Source: CAWHQZ01 sp963831645
Lineage (GTDB): Bacteria > Pseudomonadota > Alphaproteobacteria > Rhizobiales > Aestuariivirgaceae
Reading direction: 5' to 3'
Assembly (NCBI GenBank): GCA_963831645.1
Contig: CAWHQZ010000008.1
Span: 1-64,000 of the forward strand
DNA length: 64,000 bases
A model generated the notes under the pieces. It searched no databases, was not told the origin of the DNA, and saw only the letters and a list, made by a program, of their open reading frames with translations. Made by a program: the position numbers and the translations under genes. Of this stretch, positions 30,960 to 40,124 are shown piece after piece; position 1 is the stretch's first letter, and each line of letters opens with the position of its first letter.

Positions 30960-31751
30960 TCAAGGACTTGCGGCGCGTGTGGCTTGCTCGAGTTCACTCT
31001 TGAGTCGCTCAATCTCCGATTGGAATTCATTGCGCAGGGCTTTCGCCTTCTCGAGCTCTGCATTGAGGCCGGCAGCCCGGGTCTTCAGCTCCTCTGCCTG
31101 CGCTTTCGCCTTCTCGAGCTCTGCATTGAGGCTGGTGGCCCGGGTCTTCAGCTCCTCCGCCTGCGCTTTCGCCTTGTCTGCCGCTTGCTTGGAGCTTCCC
31201 AGCTCGCTTCGCGTTGCTTCCAGACGAGACTGTGCAGTTCGAAGCTGGGATTGGACTGATTTGACCCTCGACGTCGCGTCATTCAATTTGGTCTGCAGTT
31301 CATTTCGTTGAGCGTTCGCGTTCTCAAGCTCCGAGTTGAGACCGGCGACCCGGTTTTTCAGCTCCTCTGCCTGCGCTTTTGCCTCGTCTGCCGCTTGCTT
31401 GGCGCTCGCCAGATCGCTTTGCGTTGCACCAAGGCGAGACTGTGTATTCTCGAGCTGGGATTGCACTGATTTGACGTCGGAAGCGGCGATTTCCAATTTG
31501 CTTTGGAGCTCGCCACGTTGAGCGTTCACGCTCTCGAGCTCTGAGTTGAGACTGGCGGCCCGGTTCTCGAGCTCGACCCTCTCCGCGCTAACCTGATTTG
31601 CCGCCTGCCTGGCGCTCGCCAGTTCGATTTGCACTGCTTCCAAATGCTGCTGTTTCTGAAATGCGCGGTAGCTGGCGAGAATGGTTGCCACCACGAGCGC
31701 CGCTCCAACGAACCATACCAGTGCCGTGATCCCGCTGCGTCGCTCAGGCAT
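30960..31751 (-). CDS. Membrane-anchored coiled-coil protein with tandem repeats
   Basis: A 263-residue protein: short cytoplasmic tail, one membrane helix (residues about 9-27), then an unbroken coiled coil to the end, rich in A, E, K, Q and S. Two 70-residue units (residues 68-137 and 138-207) are nearly identical and equal ten heptads. They are followed by LNAELEKAKAQAEELKTRAA (three heptads) and a final variant. GGAGGGATAAAG precedes the ATG. The repeats can be explained by tandem duplication of 210 bp and 63 bp units. A role as a periplasmic spacer or scaffold is plausible, but the family is unknown to me. Confidence 0.7.
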   Translation of the reverse strand: MPERRSGITALVWFVGAALVVATILASYRAFQKQQHLEAVQIELASARQAANQVSAERVELENRAASLNSELESVNAQRGELQSKLEIAASDVKSVQSQLENTQSRLGATQSDLASAKQAADEAKAQAEELKNRVAGLNSELENANAQRNELQTKLNDATSRVKSVQSQLRTAQSRLEATRSELGSSKQAADKAKAQAEELKTRATSLNAELEKAKAQAEELKTRAAGLNAELEKAKALRNEFQSEIERLKSELEQATRAASP

Positions 31752-31885
31752 CTTTATCCCTCCATTTCATTTCGTGATCAATCGCCGGTGTCCTGGGCAT
31801 GCTAGAGCGCTTTTGCGGTTAGTCAAAGATAGGCCTTCATTGCTGTCGGGATGGTTACGCGACGGCGGCGCCGTAGTCTCGCCAT

Positions 31886-31925
31886 ATGGCCGAAAAATGC
31901 ACCCGGCGTCGCCTCGCCCCGATTC
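31886..31925 (+). pseudogene. Vestige of a class III cyclase start
   Basis: ATGGCCGAA begins a frame reading MAEKCTRRRLAPIL, close to MAEDRARRRLAAIL at the start of the cyclase gene at 16.9 kb, with strong nucleotide identity as well. It ends at the 3' boundary of ligA. Only about 14 codons remain, so chance cannot be fully excluded. Confidence 0.45.
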
Positions 31926-34051
31926 TATTTCCCCGGAACCTGCACCCGCTCGAACCATTCCGCTTCATCGATCACCTCTACGCCATGTTTCTCAGCCTCC
32001 TTGAGCTTCGAGCCGGCGCCCGGGCCCGCCACCAGCAGATCGGTCTTTTTCGATACCGATCCGGCGACTTTCGCGCCGAGCCGCTCCGCCATGGCCTTCG
32101 CCTCATCACGCGTCATCCGTTCCAGGGCTCCGGTGAACACCACGGTTTTGCCGGCTACGGGCGATGAAGCATCGATCCGCGCCAGCGGCTGCACATCCAC
32201 GTTTTTCAGAAGATCGGCGACGACTTTCAAGTTGTGCTCCTCGCCGAAAAAGCCGGCGATGGCGTCGCCCACGACCTCGCCGATGCCAGCGTTGCTCACA
32301 AGTTCGAGGTAGGCTTCGCCGTCACGCGATTTGGCGGCCTCCATCATCTGGCTCAGGAAGCCCGGCGCGGCGCCGTAGGCGCGCGCCAGCACCCTGGCGG
32401 TGGTCTCGCCCACGTGGGGAATGCCGAGGGAGTAGATGAAGCGGTCGAGGGAAATCTTCCGCCTGGCGTCAATAGCCGCAAACAGATTGGCCACGCTCGC
32501 CTCTCCCCAGCCCTCGCGGTCCTGAAGCTTCTTTTCAGCGCGGCGGTCGCGCTCGGCGAGGGTAAAAATGTCCGGCGGCGACTGGATCAGCCCGTCGTCG
32601 TAGAACTCCTGCACGATCTTCTCGCCCAGTCCTTCGATGTCGAACGCCAGCCGCGAGGCGAAGTGGCGCAGCCGCTCGACCCGCTGCGCCGGGCAGATGA
32701 GCCCGCCGGTGCAGCGGCGTACCGCGTCGGTCTTGCCGGTCCTGGCATCGGCCTCGCGCACCGCGTTGCTGCCGCAGGCCGGGCAGGTTTGCGGAAACCG
32801 GTAGGGTACTGCGTCTTTCGGACGCTTCTCCGGTACATACCCCAGGATCTGCGGAATGACGTCGCCGGCCCGCTGCACGCTGACCGTATCGCCGATGCGG
32901 ATATCCTTGCGAGCGATCTCGTCCTCGTTGTGGAGCGTGGCGTTGGCGACCACGACGCCGCCGACGGTGACGGGCTGGAGGCGCGCGACGGGGGTGAGCG
33001 CCCCCGTTCGCCCGACCTGAATCTCGATGCCCTGCAGCAGTGTCGTCGCCCTTTCGGCGGCAAACTTGTGCGCCAGCCCCCAGCGCGGCGCCCGCGAGAC
33101 GAACCCGAGCCGCTCCCGGTAGTCGAGCCGGTTCACCTTGTAAACGACGCCGTCGATATCGTAGCCGAGCTCCGCGCGGCGGCCTTCGATCAGAACATAG
33201 TGCGCGAACGCTTCCTCCAGCGAGGAGCACAACTTCGTCAGCGGGTTGACGGGCAGGCCCCAGCTCCTGAACAGCCGGAACATCTCCCACTGGGTATTCA
33301 CGGGAAGATCGGGGAAGTGTCCCCACCCGTAGGCGAAGAATTTGAGCGGCCGGGCGGCGGTGATCCGCGCGTCGAGCTGGCGCAGTGAGCCGGCAGCCGA
33401 GCTGCGCGGGTTCGCGAAGGTTCGCCCTCCCGCCTTTTGTTGGGCATCGTTGAGACGGGCGAAGTCGTCCTGGCTCATGAAGATCTCGCCCCTGATTTCA
33501 ACTGCCGGCGGAACGTCGGGGCCGTCCAGCACGTTGGGGACCGTCGGCATGGTTCGCACGTTGGCGGTCACGTTTTCCCCTTCGAAGCCATCGCCGCGCG
33601 TCGCCGCCTCGACGAGCTCAGCTTTTGCGTAGCGCAGCGAAATCGACAACCCGTCGATCTTCGGCTCGGCGGTAAACTCCAGGGGTTCATCCGCGGCGAG
33701 CTTCAGAAACCGCCGTACGCGGGCAAAAAATTCCTCGACCGCGCCCTCGGTGAACGCGTTGTTCAGCGACAGCATCGGCACTCGGTGCCTGACCTTGCCG
33801 AACTTCTCCAGCGCCGGGGCTCCCACCTTGCGCGAGGGAGAATCGGCGCGGACCAGGTTGGGAAATCGCTTCTCGATCTCCGTCAGACTGGCGCGCAGTG
33901 CATCGTATTCCGCATCCGAAACGGTGGGGGCGTCTTCCTGGTAGTAGCGCCGGTCGTGTTCGGAGATCTGCCGCACCAGCCGCTCGAGCTCGGCGCCGGC
34001 TTCGGCGGCGGTGAGGTCCTGGGTCGCCTGCGGCTTCCTGCGTCCGGCCAT
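31925..34051 (-). CDS. ligA: NAD-dependent DNA ligase
   Basis: A complete 708-residue LigA that seals nicks using NAD+. Domain Ia (DRRYYQEDAPTVSDAEYDAL) is followed by the adenylation domain with nucleophile Lys131 in AEPKIDGLS and ELGYDIDGVVYKVN. The OB fold (GDTVSVQRAGDVIPQI), the Cys4 zinc finger (CPACG ... CTGGLICPA), the HhH domain and a C-terminal BRCT domain (GKTVVFTGALERMTRDEA) follow. The ATG is three bases after the recN stop, so the two genes form one transcription unit. Essential replication and repair gene; intact. Confidence 0.96.
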   Translation of the reverse strand: MAGRRKPQATQDLTAAEAGAELERLVRQISEHDRRYYQEDAPTVSDAEYDALRASLTEIEKRFPNLVRADSPSRKVGAPALEKFGKVRHRVPMLSLNNAFTEGAVEEFFARVRRFLKLAADEPLEFTAEPKIDGLSISLRYAKAELVEAATRGDGFEGENVTANVRTMPTVPNVLDGPDVPPAVEIRGEIFMSQDDFARLNDAQQKAGGRTFANPRSSAAGSLRQLDARITAARPLKFFAYGWGHFPDLPVNTQWEMFRLFRSWGLPVNPLTKLCSSLEEAFAHYVLIEGRRAELGYDIDGVVYKVNRLDYRERLGFVSRAPRWGLAHKFAAERATTLLQGIEIQVGRTGALTPVARLQPVTVGGVVVANATLHNEDEIARKDIRIGDTVSVQRAGDVIPQILGYVPEKRPKDAVPYRFPQTCPACGSNAVREADARTGKTDAVRRCTGGLICPAQRVERLRHFASRLAFDIEGLGEKIVQEFYDDGLIQSPPDIFTLAERDRRAEKKLQDREGWGEASVANLFAAIDARRKISLDRFIYSLGIPHVGETTARVLARAYGAAPGFLSQMMEAAKSRDGEAYLELVSNAGIGEVVGDAIAGFFGEEHNLKVVADLLKNVDVQPLARIDASSPVAGKTVVFTGALERMTRDEAKAMAERLGAKVAGSVSKKTDLLVAGPGAGSKLKEAEKHGVEVIDEAEWFERVQVPGK

Positions 34052-34054
34052 CGT

Positions 34055-35731
34055 TCATCCGGCCAGTGCCAGAAGCCGTTCCGCTTGCGCGCGGGCCTCC
34101 TCGGTCACCTGCGCGCCGGAAAGCATGCGGGCGATTTCCTCACGACGGCTCATCCTGGACAGGCTCGCGATGCGAGTCACCGCGCGGGCGCCCGGGCCCC
34201 GCACCTCTTCCATCTTCGAGATGAGCATATGATGGCTGGCTCGGGCCGCGACTTGCGGCGAATGGGTGACGCACAGGACCTGCAGCCCGCGGGCAAGGCG
34301 CGCGAGCCGCAAACCAACCGCGTCGGCGACCGAGCCGCCGACGCCGCCGTCAATCTCATCGAAGATGAGCGTCGGCGCCGAGCCTCGCACGGCGAGAACC
34401 GCCTTGAGGGCGAGCATGAACCGCGCCAGCTCGCCGCCCGAGGCGATTTTCGCCAGCGGTCCGAGCGGCGTGCCGGGATTGGCCGACACCGTAAACTCCA
34501 CGCGGTCGATGCCCGGCGGACCGGGGCGTTCCGGATCGCTCGCCACGAGCGTTTCGAACCGCGCTTTTTCGAGCTTGAGCGGAGGCAGCTCCGCCATCAC
34601 CGCACGATCGAGCGCACGAGCCGCCTCGCACCGCCCCTGGCTGAGAGCCAGGGCCGCATCGAAGTAGGCTTCTTTCGCCGCATCCTCGGCGTGCGCGAGT
34701 TTTGCCAACTTTTCGCCACCCTCATAAATTGATCGAAGATCAGTCTCCAACAGGCTTAAAAGGCTAGGCAATTCGGACGCGGTAACTTTGTGCTTCCGGG
34801 CCAGCGCCCGAAGCGAGAATAGCCTTTCTTCCACTCTGTCGAGCTCTGCAGCGTCGAAGGCGAAAGCTGCCTCTGCCTCATCTGCGGCGCGCCGCGCCTC
34901 GCTCCATTCTGCCATCAGCCGATCGAGAGCGGCCACCAGAAAATCGAGTTTTCCAAGAGCCGCCTCGCGGCGCTTCTCCAGCTTGCGCAGCGCCGAGTTC
35001 AGGCGCGCTTCGAAGGTTCCGTCGCCTACGAGCACGTCCTGCGCCTCGCGGACCACGCCGGCGAACTGTTCGGCGCCCATCATGAGCTGACGGGTGGCGG
35101 CCAGTTCCTCCTCCTCATCGCCACCGACTGCCGCTGCTTCGAGCTCCTTCACCGAATGTTCAAGGAACTCCTTGTCGGCCTGCGCCTTGTCGACCAGGGC
35201 CCGATGGGTGGAAAGCGCTCCCGACGCACTGCGCCACGCGCGGTAGAGCTCACCAACCCTGCGCTCCTGACCTTCAAGTCCTGCGAAGGCATCGAGCAAC
35301 TCGCGGTGCCGGCCGACATCGATGAGCGCCCGGTCGTCATGCTGGCCGTGGATCTCGGCAAGCCTGACGCCGAGCTGGCGCAGCAGGTTGATGCTCACCG
35401 GCGCGTCGTTGACGAAGGCGCGCGACTTTCCGTCGGCGTTCTGGATCCTCCTGATGACGAGATCGCCCTCGATATCCACTCCCTGTTCGCCAAGCTCTGC
35501 CAGCATTGCGTGATCGCGGGCGAGGCTGAAGGATGCCGTCACCACGCCCTTGTCGGCGCCGCTGCGCACCAGGGCGCCGTCGCCGCGCGCCCCGAGCGCC
35601 AGGCCGAGCGCATCGAGCAGGATGGACTTGCCGGCGCCGGTCTCGCCGCTAAGCACGGTAAGGCCGCTCTCGAAGACGATGTCGAGTTTTTCGATCAGCA
35701 CGATGTCGCGGATGGATAGCGCAGCGAGCAT
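34055..35731 (-). CDS. recN: DNA repair protein RecN
   Basis: A 558-residue SMC-like ATPase for double-strand break repair. It has Walker A in SGETGAGKSILLDALGLALG (residues about 28-36), a long alpha-helical middle with coiled coil, the ABC signature LAKIASGGELARFMLALK, and Walker B LIFDEIDGGVGG. The chosen ATG starts LAALSIRDIVLIEKL, the usual N-terminus. A further in-frame codon 16 residues upstream is less likely. First gene of the recN-ligA pair. In related genomes bamD lies immediately upstream; here IS debris occupies that place. Confidence 0.95.
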   Translation of the reverse strand: MLAALSIRDIVLIEKLDIVFESGLTVLSGETGAGKSILLDALGLALGARGDGALVRSGADKGVVTASFSLARDHAMLAELGEQGVDIEGDLVIRRIQNADGKSRAFVNDAPVSINLLRQLGVRLAEIHGQHDDRALIDVGRHRELLDAFAGLEGQERRVGELYRAWRSASGALSTHRALVDKAQADKEFLEHSVKELEAAAVGGDEEEELAATRQLMMGAEQFAGVVREAQDVLVGDGTFEARLNSALRKLEKRREAALGKLDFLVAALDRLMAEWSEARRAADEAEAAFAFDAAELDRVEERLFSLRALARKHKVTASELPSLLSLLETDLRSIYEGGEKLAKLAHAEDAAKEAYFDAALALSQGRCEAARALDRAVMAELPPLKLEKARFETLVASDPERPGPPGIDRVEFTVSANPGTPLGPLAKIASGGELARFMLALKAVLAVRGSAPTLIFDEIDGGVGGSVADAVGLRLARLARGLQVLCVTHSPQVAARASHHMLISKMEEVRGPGARAVTRIASLSRMSRREEIARMLSGAQVTEEARAQAERLLALAG

Positions 35732-35888
35732 GGGCCGACTTATAGATGATTCACGATGATTGCACCTCTCTCGCTTCATGGCGGATGTATTCCGCCTTCC
35801 TGCGCGGGAGAGTTTCGCTACAGCATCTGCCGCTTTCGCGTCGCCCGGAGGGGCTACGCGGCCAGGCCTTGCTCCGCCGAAAAAGCAA

Positions 35889-35915
35889 GGCCCCCGGAGA
35901 TCAGATCCGGGGGCC
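35889..35915 (-). terminator. Hairpin terminator, duplicate of the iorB terminator
   Basis: A perfect ten-base stem GGCCCCCGGA/TCCGGGGGCC with a seven-base loop. The same hairpin, differing only in the loop, follows the intact iorB gene near 47.75 kb. It sits in a stretch of about 85 bases that is duplicated between the two places. Confidence 0.65.
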
Positions 35916-35932
35916 AGGTGTTGAAGCAGGCG

Positions 35933-35968
35933 TCAGGCGAGCTTCCCGCCGATTGGCAGTTCGCGCAG
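35933..35968 (-). pseudogene. 3' tail remnant of an iorB-like gene
   Basis: The last codons (RLRELPIGGKLA-stop) match the end of the intact iorB product (RVRELPIGGKLA-stop), and the bases beyond the stop also match the intact locus. Only about a dozen codons survive. Upstream they are joined to the start of an IS630-type transposase. Confidence 0.7.
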
Positions 35969-36065
35969 GCGGTCGCGCAAATCTTGAGAGTATGGCCTAC
36001 CCCATCGCGGTCCCCCTTCGCTTACAGAGAACCGTGAATCAAATTCCACCTGATTGGGGAATCTG
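35967..36065 (-). mobile_element. IS630-type insertion sequence, 5' fragment
   Basis: The ATG and next codons read MGRPYSQDLRDR, a classic IS630-family transposase start, preceded by an AT-richer leader with GATTCCCCAATCAGGTGGAA that resembles an element end. After about 12 codons the sequence changes into the iorB tail, so the element is deleted internally or was captured by it. Confidence 0.6.
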
Positions 36066-36419
36066 GAGGCTTCTGTGAGGTCGCGCGACAGTTGTGTGTT
36101 AGGAACGTCGAGAAGGGCGACCTCATTGAAGCCGGATTGAACGAACCCGCGGGATGGCGGGCGAGCTATGGGGATTGTGGCTGTGCGGCCTGGTCCGAGG
36201 CATGCCGGTCGAGACGTGCCGCGGGCGGCGATCCGGGCGGCGATGGGCTGGCGCCGGCGCGATGACGGTCGTAGCGGCGATTGGAAGCTCGCAGCGCGAT
36301 AGTTGATCGCCGTTACGTGAGGTGCCGGCGTTCGGTGGCGCATCGCCGGACCAAGCGATGCCGGCCGGAGCGCGTGGGGCGTCGGTGTTGGGAACTGTCG
36401 TGCGCGGAAGAATGCCGGC
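36066..36419. other. Non-coding IS debris
   Basis: High-GC stretch between the IS630 fragment and the decayed IS91-type transposase. Probably the downstream end of the IS91-type element; no gene or clear terminus was recognised. Confidence 0.4.
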
Positions 36420-37605
36420 GGCTCATGAGCTGTCGTACCGGAAGGGTGGACGCGCGGTTGCGGTCGCGGCAGCGTGTCGAGCGTGATCATCGCCCCGCCG
36501 CAACCGGACAGCGATCGAGCGTGCCCGCGGTGGTGACGTCCCGAGCCGGCGCAGGAAGCTCGCTCGGCGGACGCGAACGGCCAGCAGCTTGCGGCAGAGC
36601 GCGAGCTTCTCGGCGCGATGGCCGTTGGCGAGGAAGCCGTAGTGGCGGATGCGGTGGAAGCCGTCCGGCAGGGCGTGCAGCAGGAAGCGCCGGATGAACT
36701 CGTCGGCCGTCGAGCGTCATGACCTTCGCCTTGCCGTGATGACGATAGTCCTTCCAGCGGAAGCTGACGCTGGCCGTCGGTCATGCTGACCAGGCGGGAG
36801 TTGGCGATCGCGACGCGGTGCGTGTAGCGGCCGAGATAGGCGAGCACCTGCTCGGGTCCGCCGAAGGGCGGCTTGGCATAGACGACCCACTCGATCCGCC
36901 GCAACTGCGGTGAGGCGTCGGGCGAAGGCGGCCGGCTCGGCGAGCTCGGCGAGATCGCCGAAGAAGCGCAGCTCGCCGGCCTCGAACGCGGCTCGCAGGC
37001 TCGTCGAGGAACAGCCGACGGAAGAGCCGCGACAGCACGCGCACCGGCAGGAAGAAGCCGGGCCGGCAAGCGATCCAGCGCGTGCCGTCGAGCGACAGGC
37101 CGCCGCCCGGCACGACGCAATGGACGTGCGGATGATGATGCAGGTTCTGGCCCCAGGTGTGCAGCACGGCGACGATGCCGATCTCGGCGCCGAGATGCTT
37201 CGGATCGGCGGCGATCGTGCGCAGCGTCTCGGCCGCGGCCTTGAACAGGATGGCGTAGACCGCGGCCTTGTTCTGGAACGCGATCTCGGCGACCGGCGCC
37301 GGCAGCGTGAAGACGACATGGAAGTACGGCACCGGCAGCAGCTCGGCCTGCCGGGCGGCGAGCCATTCGGCGCGCGCCGGCCCTGGCACTTCGGGCAATG
37401 CCGGTTGCGGCAGGAATTGTAGGCGCAGCGGATCAACCCGCACGCCGTGCAGCACTCGACATGGCCGCCCAGTTCCGCCGTCCGGCACAGCTCGATCGCG
37501 CTCATCACGCGACGCTCGACGCGTCCGAGATGCCCGGCATGTAGCCTGACGATAGGCCTCGCCGTGGCGGCGGAAGATGTCCGCCACCTCCAGCCCAGCG
37601 GACAT
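36420..37605 (-). pseudogene. IS91-type transposase, third copy, several frameshifts
   Basis: Starts MSAGLEVADIFRRHGEAYRQ, then alternates between frames. The zinc finger CNS/CRNRHCPKCQG is in one frame and the catalytic HHHPHVHCVVPGGG in another. The RYTHR region returns in a third frame, and the C-terminal Cys motif before MITLDTL is degraded. At least three indels are needed to restore it, so this copy is dead. The 3' limit is approximate. Confidence 0.8.
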
Positions 37606-37617
37606 GGCCGCGCCGGC

Positions 37618-38480
37618 TCAGGCCGGCGGCACCACCTCCAGCCGCAGCCGATCGAGCGGGCTCGCCGTCTTGCCCGATGAGCCCGCTCGAGACCTGCGTG
37701 TAGCGCGCCGTGCTCGACAGGTTGTTGTGGCCGAGCAGCACCTGGATGATGCGGATGTCGGTGCCGTTCTCCAGCAGATGCGTGGCGAAGCTGTGCCGCA
37801 GCGTATGCACCGTCACCCGCTTGCCGAGACCGGCCGCCGCGCAGGCCGAACGACAGGCCGAATGCAGCACCTGAACGTCGATCGGCCTGCTCTCGTCCCG
37901 GCCGGGAAACAGCCAATCCGTGGGCCGGGCCAGCCGCCAGTAGGTGCGCAGAATGCCGAGCAGCTGCGCCGACAGCATGACGTAGCGGTCCTTGCCGCCC
38001 TTGCCGTGCTCGACCCGGATCACCATCCGGCCGCTGTCGATGTCGCCGACCTTGAGGCCTACCGCCTCGGACGCGCGCAATCCCGCCGCGTAGGCGGTCG
38101 TCAGCGCCGTGCGCGTCTTCAAGCTCGGCACCGCTTCGAGAAACCGCACGACCTCGTCGGCGCTCAGCACCACCGGCAGCTTGCGCGGCTCGCGGGCATA
38201 GGGGATCCGCTCCGGAATCTCGCCGTGGCCGAGCGTGACGCCGTAGAAGAACCGAAGCGCACAGACGGTCTGGTTCAGCGCCGGCCAGGAAATCCCGTTC
38301 GACACCAGATGCACCTGAAAGGCCCGCACATCCTCCAGGCCGAGCCGGTCCGGCGAACGTCCGAAGATAACGGCTGAACTTCGCGACCGCATGAATGTAT
38401 GATCGCTGTGTCGCCGGCGACAAATTGCGGACCGTCATGTCCTCGATCATGCGGCGGCGCAGAGGGCTCATCTCGGCCAT
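37618..38480 (-). pseudogene. Tyrosine recombinase of third IS91-type element, frameshifted
   Basis: The N-terminus (SPLRRRMIEDMTVRNLSPAT) is in one frame. The body, including GLRASEAVGLKVGDIDSG, VHTLRHSFATHLLENG and LLGHNNLSSTARYTQV, is in a second. The ending SPLDRLRLEVVPPA is in a third. Slips lie near 38360 and 37675. The arrangement with the transposase ATG 12 bases after the stop equals that of the second copy. Confidence 0.8.
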
Positions 38481-38662
38481 CGGGTGTCTCCTGTCTGATG
38501 AGATTGGGCTTCGACAACCGCAATCCTCTCAGACGGGAGACCTCATCCGTAAACCCGCTCATTCCCGCGTCAGCGGGTTCGTTCAATCTGCTCGATTCCA
38601 CTAACCGCGAAAGTGCTCTAGATTGGCTGGACGTCGAACGCCGTCGCCGGAGGCTGCCACCC

Positions 38663-39802
38663 GTGAAAGATTTCTCCGCCGAAAGGGTCTCGTACCTGAT
38701 CGGCCTCGTATACGATTGCGTGATCGAGCCCGCGAGATGGGAGGCGACACTCGATGCCATCCGTCACGAGCTTGGATTTTCCAACGCGGTGCTCGTGGTC
38801 TGGGCGCTGCCATCGGGCAGGTTCTTACTCACCGTACCGGCCGGGGTGCCACCGGAGTGGCGGGCCAGGATGGCTCAGCACAGCGACGCCGCCATTCAAC
38901 TTTGGGGTGGCTGGCAACGCGTCCTGGAGCACCCGCTGGATGAGCCAATCATCCAGTCGCACGCGACGGATCGCCGGACCTGGGTCGGCAACACAATGTA
39001 CGAGAATTGGGGGACGCCGCAGGGACTGATTGATATGGTGTCCATCTCCTTTGCTCGCGACTCAACCATGATCGGCTCCGTGGGAATGGGTCGCCACTAC
39101 TCTCAGGGCGAGATCGGTGAGCCGGAGATGGCGGCGCTCCGGCTGATCGGGCCGCATTTCCGCCGGGCTGCCGCCATCAGCAAGCTACTCGACATGAAGG
39201 CCGTCGCGGCGGCAAGCTTTGCCAGTGCCTTGGACAGCTTCGCCGCGGCAGTCCTGCTTGTCGACGAGCATCTCGGTCTCGTTCATGCCAACGCGCCGGC
39301 CAACGTCATGTTGGAGGCAGGCGATCCCGTCCATCTGCACCAGGGTCGCATTGCGTTGCCTCACGCGGTCGCGTCGGATGCGCTCACCTCTGCCGTCGCC
39401 CGCTGCGCAACGAGTGAGCTCGAACTGGGGCAACGGGGCATCGGGGTGCCGCTGCGTCGGCGGTCTGGCGAGGCGTGCGTCGCCCATGTCCTGCCCCTGC
39501 GCATGGGCCAGATCCGGCCGGACCTTAGTCCGAGCGCGACTGCGGCGGTCTTTATCGCCCCCGCGGTGTCGCCGCCGCAACTGCCGGGGGATGCACTGGC
39601 GCTCCTTTACGACCTGACCCCGGCCGAGACGCGGGTCTTCGAGCTTCTCGCCGATGGGAAGACGCAAGCAGCCATCGCCGCGCAATTGGGGATTGCCCCG
39701 AGCACGGTCAAGACTCACCTCCTCAAGGTGTTCCAGAAGACGGGCATCAACCGCCAGGCCGAACTCGTCAGGTTTGCGTCCTCGCTGTCGCTGCCGCTCT
39801 AA
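38663..39802 (+). CDS. LuxR-type HTH transcriptional regulator
   Basis: A 379-residue regulator. The last ~55 residues are a LuxR/GerE helix-turn-helix: LTPAETRVFELLADGKTQAA, then LGIAPSTVKTHLLKVFQKTG and NRQAELVRF. The N-terminal 300 residues resemble the sensory region of Bradyrhizobium HTH proteins, with a PAS-like central part (AVLLVDEHLGLVHANAPAN). The ligand is unknown and no receiver domain is present. The GTG start has GGAGG nine bases upstream; an in-frame extension of 88 codons runs into the IS91-type recombinase and is rejected. Its target cannot be told, but it is oriented towards the cyclase gene. Confidence 0.8.
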   Translation: MKDFSAERVSYLIGLVYDCVIEPARWEATLDAIRHELGFSNAVLVVWALPSGRFLLTVPAGVPPEWRARMAQHSDAAIQLWGGWQRVLEHPLDEPIIQSHATDRRTWVGNTMYENWGTPQGLIDMVSISFARDSTMIGSVGMGRHYSQGEIGEPEMAALRLIGPHFRRAAAISKLLDMKAVAAASFASALDSFAAAVLLVDEHLGLVHANAPANVMLEAGDPVHLHQGRIALPHAVASDALTSAVARCATSELELGQRGIGVPLRRRSGEACVAHVLPLRMGQIRPDLSPSATAAVFIAPAVSPPQLPGDALALLYDLTPAETRVFELLADGKTQAAIAAQLGIAPSTVKTHLLKVFQKTGINRQAELVRFASSLSLPL

Positions 39803-40124
39803 ATATTCTCAATCCATCGTCACACCGCCGATTGGGTGATGGACGATTTCGCACGCCCTCCACCGTTTGGTGGATGACTGTGGCGATGGATGCCGCACCA
39901 TGAATCTGTGAACCCAAATTTGCAGGGTCGGAGGTCAGTGCCAGCCGGCGAGGCCCAATCCAACCTAGTCCGGAGCCTTTTCCAATGTGAGATTTGCCAC
40001 TGAACGCTCGGCCCCGGCGGGTTAGTCAAAATGCCACCAACGTGAAGCCCGGTCTCGGACAGAAACTGGTGCAGCGTCCGGCCACTCGCAAACGATGCCT
40101 ATCCGCCGGATTGAGGGGCCGCCG
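39803..40124. other. Intergenic region upstream of the large cyclase gene
   Basis: No gene. Near 40076-40098 it shares CCGGCCACTC-CAAACGATGCC with one mismatch with a site at 18893-18915 that follows another cyclase gene. GAGGGG lies just before the start codon of the following gene. Confidence 0.45.
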
